From contig CAZACZ010000069.1 of the NCBI GenBank assembly GCA_964483695.1, forward strand, positions 1 to 15,413: a stretch of 15,413 nucleotides of DNA, read 5' to 3'. Positions 8,469-14,790 of this stretch are shown here, one piece after another. A program made the translations under genes and the position numbers. Origin of the DNA: CAZACZ01 sp964483695 (lineage in GTDB: Bacteria; Deinococcota; Deinococci; Deinococcales; Trueperaceae). Each line of letters opens with the position of its first letter. Position 1 is the first letter of the stretch. The notes under the pieces are model-generated. The model was given only the letters and a program-made list of their open reading frames with translations, did not search any database and was not told the DNA's origin.

Positions 8469-8566
8469 CGACCATGCGAGCCTCCGCGTACCTTCCCCGG
8501 TAGGCGCCGACGGGAAGTAGGCTGAGACAACGCCGACGTCGGTGCCGCAGGCCGTGGCCGAAGCGG

Positions 8567-8572
8567 TACCCT
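8567..8572 (+). promoter_or_regulatory. Possible leaderless-type -10 (TACCCT) ahead of MBL gene
   Basis: TACCCT fits the TAnnnT pattern of leaderless promoters in some high-GC bacteria, and ends five bases before the ATG at 8578, which would place the transcript start at or next to the start codon. No Shine-Dalgarno is visible at this ATG. No clear -35 is present. Confidence 0.25.
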
Positions 8573-8577
8573 TACCC

Positions 8578-9453
8578 ATGCCCTTGACCATGCAGCCGCA
8601 CCAGGGCGAACCCCACGACGACGTCCGCTTCCACCGCGTCTCCGAGCGCGTCACCGTCGCGCTCGGACCCGTGAAGGGCGAGCGCGTGATGGCCAACGCC
8701 AGCATCGTGGTGGGCGAGCGGTTCACCGCGGTGATCGACACCATGCTCTCGCCAGCGATGATGGCGCCGGTTCGCGCCGAGGCCGAGCGCCTGGGCGGCA
8801 GGCCCGTCGCCATCGTGGTCTTCACCCACGGCGACCCGGATCACGTGCTGGGGCAGGGCGCCTTCCCCGAGGCCGTCACCGTGGCAACGGAGCGCGTGGC
8901 CGAGGTGCTTCGCACGCCCGCGGTGGTCGATCGCTACCGCACCATGCTGGCGGGTCCGGGCGGCGACCCGGAGGCCGTCACGATGCCGGAAGTGAACGTC
9001 GCCTTCGGTGCGCACGGCCGCGTGGACCTAGGCGGCGTGCACCTGGAAGCCACCTTCGTCGGCCCCGCCCACTCCCCCGGCGACACCGTGCTGTGGTGCC
9101 CGCAGGAGCGCGTGGCGTGGCCGGGCGACCTGGTGTTCCACGGGGTGTTCCCGTTCGTACGAGGGGACCTGGGGCCGTGGTTCGCCGGGCTCGAGCTGGT
9201 GGCCGGTTGGGGGCCCGAGGTCGTCGTGCCGGGCCACGGCCTGGTGGCCGGCGCCGAGGTGCTGACGCAGCAGCGGCAAGTGCTGCAGGCACTGGAGGAC
9301 GACCTCACGGCGCTGCAGCGCGCCGGCGTGCCGGCCGACGAAGCGGCGCAGCGGGCGCAGGGCCGGCTCTACCGGCAGCTGCCGCTGGCAGACGAGCGCA
9401 TGGCCGGCGCGGTGGCGGCGGTGTACGGCGCCCGCGAGGGTGCGACGCGCTGA
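8578..9453 (+). CDS. Metallo-beta-lactamase-fold hydrolase, 291 aa
   Basis: Predicted metal-dependent hydrolase of the MBL fold. Metal-site elements appear in order: FTHGDPDHVLG at 82-92, His165 (GPAHSPGDTVLW), Asp184 (WPGDLVF) and His220 (VVPGHG). In the first motif the usual HxHxDH reads H84-G-D86-P-D88-H89, so the second His is Asp, a variant also found in some MBL hydrolases. The HSPGDT strand and PGHG turn are typical of the glyoxalase II/teichoate-like branch. Start choice is uncertain: ATG 8578 has no ribosome site but may be leaderless; ATG 8590 and GTG 8542 are in-frame alternatives. No signal peptide is seen. Substrate unknown. It is convergent with the peptide-type permease operon. 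Confidence 0.85.
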   Translation: MPLTMQPHQGEPHDDVRFHRVSERVTVALGPVKGERVMANASIVVGERFTAVIDTMLSPAMMAPVRAEAERLGGRPVAIVVFTHGDPDHVLGQGAFPEAVTVATERVAEVLRTPAVVDRYRTMLAGPGGDPEAVTMPEVNVAFGAHGRVDLGGVHLEATFVGPAHSPGDTVLWCPQERVAWPGDLVFHGVFPFVRGDLGPWFAGLELVAGWGPEVVVPGHGLVAGAEVLTQQRQVLQALEDDLTALQRAGVPADEAAQRAQGRLYRQLPLADERMAGAVAAVYGAREGATR

Positions 9454-9471
9454 CGCCGCGAACGCAAGCCT

Positions 9472-9503
9472 GGCGCGCCGCGGAGGGCAGGCGGCGTCGC
9501 GCC
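9472..9503. terminator. Candidate hairpin between convergent MBL and permease genes
   Basis: GGCGCGCCGC (9472-9481) and GCGTCGCGCC (9494-9503) pair as 6 bp, one mismatch, 3-4 bp, with a 12-base loop, in the 52-base gap between convergent genes. No T run follows on either strand. Position favours a two-way terminator; in this base composition chance hairpins are common. Confidence 0.35.
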
Positions 9504-9505
9504 GC

Positions 9506-10480
9506 TCACGTCCGCACCGTCGGGTCGAGCACGTCCCGGAGTCCGTCGCCCAAGAGGTTGAACCCCAGCACCGCCAGCGTGATCGCGATCCCCGGCGAGA
9601 ACGCCATCAACGGCTGCACCGCCAGGTAGAGCTGGGCGTCGCTCAGCATGCCGCCCCACTCCGGCGCCGGCGGTTGCACGCCCAGGCCCAGGAACGACAG
9701 GCCCGACGCCACCAACAACGTCGAGCCGCTGCGCAGGGTAGCGAACACGATCACCGGCGCGATCACCGACGGCAACAGGTGACGCAGCATCACCCGGCCC
9801 CCGCCGGCGCCGAGCGCGTCGGCGGCCTCCACGAAGGCGCGTTCCTTCACCGCTAGCGTCGAGCCGCGCGTGAGGCGCGCGAACACCGGGATGCCGAACA
9901 CCGCCGAGGCGAGGATCACCGGGCCCACGCCCGGCCCCGTGAGCGTCACCAGGCCGATGGCGATGAGGATGCCGGGGAACGCCAGCATCACGTCCGCGAC
10001 GCGCATCGAGAGGCTGTCGACCCAACCGCCCGCGAACCCCGACCAGAGCCCCCACGCGCCGCCCACCAACGCGCCCAGCATGGTGGCGGCCAAGCCGATG
10101 GTGATCGAGTACCGAGCGCCTGCCAGGACGCGGCTGAGCGTGTCGCGACCGAAGGCATCGGTACCCAGCCAGTGGCCCGGTTGGCTGCCGGCGGTGAGCA
10201 GCATGTAGTTCGGCTTGGCCGGGTCGTAGGGCGCGATCCACGGGCCGAGCAGCGCCAGCAGCACGAAGAACGCGGTAAGCACCAAGCCGATGGACCCGCT
10301 GCGGTGGCGCAGCAGCCGCGCCAGGGCGCTCTTGCGCTTGCGCGGGCGCGCCAGGGCACCTGCGGGCGGCGGACCCGCCGACGCCGCCGACGCCGCCGAC
10401 GCCACGGACGCGGCGGACGCTTGGGGCGAGGGACCCGTAGCCCCAGCGCCGCCCCCTACCGGCCCGCGCCCGTCAGCCAT
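9506..10480 (-). CDS. Peptide/nickel-type ABC transporter permease, DppC family, 324 aa
   Basis: Inner-membrane subunit of a family 5 solute importer. The DppC signature HWLGTDAFGRDTLSRVLAGA is at about 103-122. Membrane segments lie near 64-84, 125-147, 157-180, 183-199, 240-260 and 291-312, and the ATPase-contacting loop is around 212-236 (EAADALGAGGGRVMLRHLLP). The ATG at 10480 overlaps the end of the DppB-type gene by eight bases, which implies coupled translation. The first 45 or so residues are a low-complexity Gly/Ala/Ser/Pro tail, partly made by a 9-base repeat, ahead of the basic RPRKRKSALARLLRHRSG stretch where the usual family sequence begins. The last gene of its operon; no ATPase gene follows. 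Confidence 0.93.
   Translation of the reverse strand: MADGRGPVGGGAGATGPSPQASAASVASAASAASAGPPPAGALARPRKRKSALARLLRHRSGSIGLVLTAFFVLLALLGPWIAPYDPAKPNYMLLTAGSQPGHWLGTDAFGRDTLSRVLAGARYSITIGLAATMLGALVGGAWGLWSGFAGGWVDSLSMRVADVMLAFPGILIAIGLVTLTGPGVGPVILASAVFGIPVFARLTRGSTLAVKERAFVEAADALGAGGGRVMLRHLLPSVIAPVIVFATLRSGSTLLVASGLSFLGLGVQPPAPEWGGMLSDAQLYLAVQPLMAFSPGIAITLAVLGFNLLGDGLRDVLDPTVRT
10381..10420. repeat. 9-base tandem repeat in dppC-like 5' end
   Basis: Four consecutive 9-base units plus a partial fifth; the first two are identical (ACGCCGCCG) and the next two diverged. On the minus strand they encode Ser-Ala-Ala/Ser-Val-Ala type triplets in the low-complexity N-terminus of the DppC-type permease. 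Confidence 0.8.
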
Positions 10481-11393
10481 AGCTGATCCTCGGGTCGATG
10501 GCGGCGTACAGCACGTCGACGATCAGGTTGATGAGCACGAACTGCAGCGCGAACACCAGCAGCAAGCCTTGGATGACGGGGTAGTCGCGCGCCTCGATCG
10601 ACTGGATGAGCAGCCAACCGAGGCCGTGGAAGTTGAACACCGTCTCGACGATGACGGTGCCGGAGAGCAGGAACCCGAACTGCAACCCGACGATGGTGAG
10701 CACCGGGATGAGGGCGTTGCGGATGGCGTGCTTGCCGATCACCCGGCCGGCCGCGAGGCCCTTGGCGTACGCGGTGCGGATGTAGTCGTTGCCGAGGGTC
10801 TCGAGCAGGCTCGAGCGAGCGAAGCGCGCGATGGTGCCGAGGCCGGCCGCGGCGAGCGTGACGGCCGGCAGCACCAGGCCGCGCGGCGATACGCTGCCCG
10901 CCACCGGCAGCACGCGCCATTCGACGGCGAAGAGGTAGATGAGCAGGATGCCCAGGAAGAACGACGGCGTGCTGATGCCGAGGATCGACGTGGAGGTGAT
11001 GGCGAGGTCCACCACGCTGCCGCGGCGCAGCGCTGCCGCCACGCCCAGCAGCACGCCCACCAGCGTGGCGGCCGTGATGGCGATGCTGGCCAGCACCACG
11101 GTGGCGCGGAAGTGGCGGACGATGAGTTCCGAAGCCGGGACGTTCGCGCGGTAGGAGCGCCCCAGGTTCCCCTGCGCCAGCCCCTTCACGAACAGCACGA
11201 ACTGCTCGGGCACCGAACGGTCCAGGCCGAACTGCTTGCGCGCCGCCTCGACGGTGGCGAGGTCGGCGTCGGTGCCGACGTAGAGGCGCGCCGGGTCGCC
11301 CGGGAGCGCACGCACGAAGAAGAAGATCAGCACGACCACCCCGAGCAGCGTCGGGACGGCTTGGACCAGGCGTTTGAGGACGTAGAAGGTCAT
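10473..11393 (-). CDS. Peptide/nickel-type ABC transporter permease, DppB family, 306 aa
   Basis: Inner-membrane partner of the DppC-type subunit. The N-terminus FYVLKRLVQAVPTLLGVV with RALPGDPA (about 3-35) is the classic DppB opening, followed by the soluble segment FGLDRSVPEQF...GNLGRSY. The ATPase-contacting loop reads DYIRTAYAKGL and then HAIRNALIP (about 202-230). The C-terminal DVLYAAIDPRISYG is the usual ending. The ATG at 11393 is used; only a weak ribosome site precedes it, so translation may depend on the upstream context. It lies 114 bases after the binding-protein gene, a gap filled by a strong hairpin, and overlaps dppC by eight bases. Confidence 0.94.
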   Translation of the reverse strand: MTFYVLKRLVQAVPTLLGVVVLIFFFVRALPGDPARLYVGTDADLATVEAARKQFGLDRSVPEQFVLFVKGLAQGNLGRSYRANVPASELIVRHFRATVVLASIAITAATLVGVLLGVAAALRRGSVVDLAITSTSILGISTPSFFLGILLIYLFAVEWRVLPVAGSVSPRGLVLPAVTLAAAGLGTIARFARSSLLETLGNDYIRTAYAKGLAAGRVIGKHAIRNALIPVLTIVGLQFGFLLSGTVIVETVFNFHGLGWLLIQSIEARDYPVIQGLLLVFALQFVLINLIVDVLYAAIDPRISYG

Positions 11394-11455
11394 CGGGGCA
11401 GGTCGAGGCGGCCTAGCGGAACCGGGCTCCTGCCCAGCGTACCCGGGCGCAGACC

Positions 11456-11486
11456 GGGTGGGGACCCCTTGCGGGGGCCCCCACCC
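11456..11486 (-). promoter_or_regulatory. Strong GC hairpin between binding-protein and permease genes
   Basis: GGGTGGGG (11456-11463) pairs with CCCCACCC (11479-11486); after one mismatch CCCC (11465-11468) pairs with GGGG (11474-11477) around a five-base loop. It stands just after the binding-protein stop and before the permeases. There is no T run after it on the minus strand, so it may be a leaky terminator or a 3' stabiliser that raises binding-protein mRNA over permease mRNA. Confidence 0.6.
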
Positions 11487-11507
11487 AGGCTGCTTACCGG
11501 GCGGCGC

Positions 11508-13037
11508 TCAGCGGAACGCGGCGCGGCGCGCGTCGATGGTGTTGTCGGGCGAGTTCTCGACACCCGTGATGCTCAAGGAGCGCCCGGCGATGGTGTTGGG
11601 GCTGTACAGGAACACCCACGGGGCGTCCTGCCAGATGATCGACTGCGCCTCGGCGTAGATCGCCTTGCGCTGCTCCGGGTCGCCGGTGCGGCGGCCGGCC
11701 AGCACCAGTTCCTCCACCCGGTCGTTGCTGTAGAAGCTCCAGTTGTTCGCCGCCGGCGGGAACGAAGCGCGGGTGAACGACACCGTCAACGCCAGGTCGG
11801 CGTCGCCGGTCGAGGCGCTCGCGCCCACCAGCGCGGCTTCGGTCGGGTTCTCCTCGATGGGCTTGAAGATCTGCTCGACGAGCGCACCGCGCTCCTGCTG
11901 GTCGAGCGTCATGCGCACGCCGACCTCGGCGAACATCTGCTGCAGCACTTGCCCGGCGGTGCGGTACTCGTCACCGGTGAAGGTGAGCACCTTGACGTCG
12001 AAGCCGTTCGGGTAGCCGGCCTCGGCCAACAACGCCCGGGCGCGCTCGGGGTCGTACTCGTAGGGCGGCTGCGGAGCGTAGCCGAACGCCGTCTCGGGGA
12101 TGGGCGAGCTCATGACGGTGGCGTTGCCGCCGAACACCACGTTCACCAGTTGCTGCTTGTCGACGGCGTAGTTGAGCGCCTGGCGCACGCGCACGTCGTC
12201 GAACGGCGCCTTGCTGGTGTTCATCTGGAAGATGCGCAGGAAGTTCGCGGCGGTGGACAGCACCTCGAGGTTCGGATCGGCCTCGATGGTCGGCACCAAC
12301 TGCGGCGGCAGGCTCTCGATGAACTGCACCTCGCCGCTCTGCAGCATCGCGACGCGGGTGGCGGCGTTGGTGACGACCAGGAACTCGAGGCGGTCGACCT
12401 TGGCCGGCTCGCCCCAGTAATCGGGGTTGCGCTCGACCACGATGCTCTGGCCCTCTTCCCACGACACGAAGCGGAACGGCCCCGTGCCGACGGGGTGCTT
12501 GCTCAGTTCGTCGCCGTAGGTGGCGACGGCGGTGGGGCTGACGATGCGCGCGTTGCTGGTGGCCAGCAGGTAGATGAAGGCGCCGTTCGGCTCCGAAAGG
12601 TGGATGCGTACCTGGTACGGGCCCAGCACCTCGACGCTCTCCATGGCGGCCAGCAGGCTGCGGCCACGGGCGCCGCGGCCGTCGGGGTTCATCACCCACT
12701 CGTAGTAGTCCTTCACCGCCTGGGCATCGAACGACGTGCCGTCGTGGAACGTCACGCCCTCGCGCAAGGTGAAGGTGAAGGCGGTGGCGTCCTCGTTGGC
12801 GCTCCACTCGCTGGCCAGTTCGGGCACCAGCACGCCGTCGGTGAACCCGACGAGGCCCTCGAACATGGTGCGGATGACGGCGGCGTCGGGCAGGCCGGTG
12901 GCTTCGGCCGGGCTCAGGATGTTCTGCGCCAACGACTGCGCGATGCGGATGGTGTCCTGCGCCAGCGCGGCGCTCGAAGCGAGCGCGAGCGCGGCGACGA
13001 CCAGGGTGAGGAGCGAACGGCGGACTCGGGACATCAT
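11508..13037 (-). CDS. Family 5 extracellular solute-binding protein (peptide/nickel type), 509 aa
   Basis: Captures the solute for the DppBC-type permeases that follow. The signal peptide has RVRR at 4-7, a hydrophobic core and an ALA-Q cleavage site at about 26/27; no lipobox Cys, so the protein is free or periplasmic. The family 5 signature stretch is at about 95-115 (FTLREGVTFHDGTSFDAQAV). HPVGTGPFRFVSWEEGQ and VERNPDYWG follow at about 180-205, and VRQALNYAVDKQQLV near 280. Length is normal. The ATG at 13037 has AGGAGG six bases upstream and overlaps the stop of the nitrilase-type gene as ATGA; the next codon is also ATG. Family members bind peptides, opines, glycosides or metals, so the ligand is open. 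Confidence 0.94.
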   Translation of the reverse strand: MMSRVRRSLLTLVVAALALASSAALAQDTIRIAQSLAQNILSPAEATGLPDAAVIRTMFEGLVGFTDGVLVPELASEWSANEDATAFTFTLREGVTFHDGTSFDAQAVKDYYEWVMNPDGRGARGRSLLAAMESVEVLGPYQVRIHLSEPNGAFIYLLATSNARIVSPTAVATYGDELSKHPVGTGPFRFVSWEEGQSIVVERNPDYWGEPAKVDRLEFLVVTNAATRVAMLQSGEVQFIESLPPQLVPTIEADPNLEVLSTAANFLRIFQMNTSKAPFDDVRVRQALNYAVDKQQLVNVVFGGNATVMSSPIPETAFGYAPQPPYEYDPERARALLAEAGYPNGFDVKVLTFTGDEYRTAGQVLQQMFAEVGVRMTLDQQERGALVEQIFKPIEENPTEAALVGASASTGDADLALTVSFTRASFPPAANNWSFYSNDRVEELVLAGRRTGDPEQRKAIYAEAQSIIWQDAPWVFLYSPNTIAGRSLSITGVENSPDNTIDARRAAFR

Positions 13038-13885
13038 GAACGGCCTCCTTGCGGCGCGAGGTTCACGTAGGCGTCGGGTCGGATGTGGTGCAGCGTGGGG
13101 AGGGACGCGCGCACGGCGTCCACCCGCTCCAGGTCGAGGGTAGCTAGGGTGATGCCTTCGGTGTCGGGGGCGCACGCCAGCACCGTGCCCCAGGGGTCGA
13201 CCACGAGCGAGCGGCCGAAGGCCTTGAACTCGCCGCCGCCCGACCCGATGGTGGCGGGCGCAACCACGAACACGCCGTTCTCGATGGCACGGGCGCGCAG
13301 TAGCACCTCCCAGTGGTCGCGGCCGGTGCGCTCGGTGAAGTTCGACGGCACGAAGACCACCTGAGCGCCTGCCAGCGCCAGGGCGCGGTAGAGCTCGGGG
13401 AAGCGCAGGTCGTAGCAGATGGTCAGGCCCACGCGTCCGAACGCGGTGTCGGCGGTGACGACCTCGCCACCGGGGCGGTTGCGGCTCGACTCGCGAGCCG
13501 CGAGCTTGCCGTCGATGACGGCGTCGAACAGGTGGATCTTGCGGTACAGCGCGATGCGCTCGCCGTTGGGGTCGAACAGCAAGCTGGTGTTGTAGGTGCG
13601 CTCGTCGGACGCGTCGTCGTGCAGCTCGTTGAACGAGCCGCCCAGCAGGTAGATGCCGTGCTCCTTGGCGGCCGCCGCCAGCGCCTGCGACAGCGGTCCG
13701 GGGATGGGCTCGGCGTTCGCGCGCTTGACGTCGTTCGGGCCGCGGCAATGGAACGTCTCGGGCAGCGCTACTACGTCGGCGCCCAGCCCGGCGGCCTCGG
13801 CCACGAACGCCAGCGCCTGCTCGAGGTTGGCGGTCTTGTCGGCGCCTGGGTCGGTCTGCACCAACGCGACGGTCATGCGCTTCAT
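13034..13885 (-). CDS. Nitrilase-superfamily amidohydrolase (Nit1/Nit2-like), 283 aa
   Basis: Carbon-nitrogen hydrolase expected to hydrolyse amides to acid and ammonia in the cytosol. The Glu-Lys-Cys catalytic triad is present: Glu43 (VALPETFHCRGP), Lys116 (IALYRKIHLFD) and Cys157 (LTICYDLRFPELYR). The CYDLRFPELYR motif is typical of the Nit1/Nit2 branch (omega-amidase, deaminated glutathione amidase), although related operon members can act on N-carbamoyl compounds. The ATG at 13885 has GGAG about six bases upstream and gives the usual MTVALVQ family opening; the frame is open to 13990 but adds Pro/Arg-rich residues lying over the regulator gene. It sits 34 bases after the regulator gene and overlaps the binding-protein gene, so import and hydrolysis are probably coupled. 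Substrate inferred only as an amide. Confidence 0.93.
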   Translation of the reverse strand: MKRMTVALVQTDPGADKTANLEQALAFVAEAAGLGADVVALPETFHCRGPNDVKRANAEPIPGPLSQALAAAAKEHGIYLLGGSFNELHDDASDERTYNTSLLFDPNGERIALYRKIHLFDAVIDGKLAARESSRNRPGGEVVTADTAFGRVGLTICYDLRFPELYRALALAGAQVVFVPSNFTERTGRDHWEVLLRARAIENGVFVVAPATIGSGGGEFKAFGRSLVVDPWGTVLACAPDTEGITLATLDLERVDAVRASLPTLHHIRPDAYVNLAPQGGRS

Positions 13886-13919
13886 GGGGTGCTCCTGGTG
13901 CGGGGGGTCACGCGGCCTC

Positions 13920-14654
13920 CTAGTTCTTGGCTCGGTCGTGGGGAGCGACCGGTGGGGCGCCAGGGTGGGTGTCGTCTCGTCGTCGGGCACGCGGCACCAG
14001 CGCCAGCGAGCTCTCGTACCAATCGCCCAGCTCCGCCAAGTGGGCGCGCATGCGCTCGGCGGCGAGGTCCGCGTCGCGGGCGCGCACGGCGGCCGCGATG
14101 CCCTCGTGCTCGGAGACGAAGCGCACCATCTGCTGGAAGGCGCGCCGCTGCGCGCGCACGCCGTCGAGCACGCGGCTCACCAGGATGACCTCGTAGACGC
14201 GCGCCAACAGGAAGGTGATCAGGCGGCTGCCGGTGGCGCTAGCCAGCGCGTGGTGGAACGCCTCGTTCGCCACCATCGTCTCGCCCAGCAGCCCGGCGTC
14301 CAAGGCAGTGCGCGCGCGGCGGTTGATGGCGTCGATCTCGTCGAGCTGCGCCGCGGTGGCGCGCGCAGCTGCTAGGCGCACGGCCAGCGTCTCGATCGCG
14401 AGGCGCGCCGCGACGGCGTCGTGCAGGTCTTGCTCGCCGACGTACACGGCGCAGTGGCCACCGCCGGGCTGCGGCGCCACCAGCCCCTCGCTGGCCAGCA
14501 TCCGCAGCGCCTCGCGCACGGGGGTGCGGCTGACGCCCAGGCGCGCCGCGAGGTCGGCCTCCAGCACCGGCTGCTCGCACGAGAAGTGGCCCTCGTAGAT
14601 CTCGCGCTTGAGCTGGTCGTAGACCTTCTCGTAGAGGTTGGTGGCTCGGATCAC
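13920..14654 (-). CDS. GntR-family transcriptional regulator, FCD (FadR) subfamily, 244 aa
   Basis: DNA-binding repressor or activator that senses a small carboxylate. The winged-helix domain is at about 5-72, with LEADLAARLGVSRTPVREAL (31-50) as the recognition helix region and LASEGLV after it. The C-terminal FCD domain has candidate metal ligands Asn130 and His134 (ANEAFHH), His183 (SEHEGI) and His205 (MRAHL). The GTG at 14654 has GGGAG four to five bases upstream. It is first in an operon with the nitrilase and family 5 transporter genes and divergent from a RraA-like gene, so it very likely controls both. The 20 or so residues at the C-terminus are a non-conserved Pro/Arg tail. Confidence 0.94.
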   Translation of the reverse strand: MIRATNLYEKVYDQLKREIYEGHFSCEQPVLEADLAARLGVSRTPVREALRMLASEGLVAPQPGGGHCAVYVGEQDLHDAVAARLAIETLAVRLAAARATAAQLDEIDAINRRARTALDAGLLGETMVANEAFHHALASATGSRLITFLLARVYEVILVSRVLDGVRAQRRAFQQMVRFVSEHEGIAAAVRARDADLAAERMRAHLAELGDWYESSLALVPRARRRDDTHPGAPPVAPHDRAKN

Positions 14655-14676
14655 GGGGCTCCCGGGCGGAGGTACA

Positions 14677-14686
14677 CCTACGTAGG
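14677..14686. promoter_or_regulatory. Perfect palindrome CCTACGTAGG, candidate operator
   Basis: A 10-base perfect palindrome in the 5' leader of the GntR operon, 23 bases upstream of its GTG. It is the proximal of three dyads in this intergenic region. Binding by the GntR protein is inferred. Confidence 0.4.
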
Positions 14687-14691
14687 CCTCA

Positions 14692-14707
14692 CGTATCCAC
14701 GGATACG
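14692..14707. promoter_or_regulatory. Perfect dyad CGTATCC-AC-GGATACG, candidate GntR operator
   Basis: Two perfect 7-base half-sites separated by AC, lying about 10-25 bases downstream of the predicted transcript start of the GntR operon. Size and symmetry suit an FCD-type GntR dimer. This is the strongest dyad in the window's regulatory regions. Confidence 0.6.
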
Positions 14708-14715
14708 CACATGCG
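14706..14715. promoter_or_regulatory. Adjoining dyad CGCA-CA-TGCG
   Basis: Short inverted repeat with the same two-base spacer as the neighbouring dyad, sharing its CG edge and sitting at about the predicted start of transcription. It may extend the operator, or be chance. Confidence 0.35.
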
Positions 14716-14722
14716 TGGCCCC

Positions 14723-14751
14723 ATGCTAGGCTTCGCTCGAACGGCCGTCAA
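14723..14751 (-). promoter_or_regulatory. Sigma-70-type promoter for GntR-nitrilase-transporter operon
   Basis: Minus-strand TTGACG (14751-14746) and TAGCAT (14728-14723) are spaced by exactly 17 bases, the best -35/-10 pair seen in the window. Transcription would begin near 14716, giving a leader of about 60 bases that holds the three dyads. On the plus strand TGCTAGGCT (14724-14732) overlaps the same -10 and could be an extended -10 for the RraA-like gene. Confidence 0.6.
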
Positions 14752-14790
14752 GGCGGTGCCGTGCCCACGCCGCCCAACCGGGAGGTTGCC

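Noticed and set aside
8492..8517. CTTCCC/GGGAAG inverted repeat between vapB and the MBL gene
   Set aside because: Short arms, large loop, no link to a promoter or gene end; kept out of the feature list.
10290..13070. Plus-strand open frame of 926 codons over the peptide-type transporter operon
   Set aside because: Opposes three strongly supported genes and their intergenic hairpin; His/Gln/Arg-rich with no domain.
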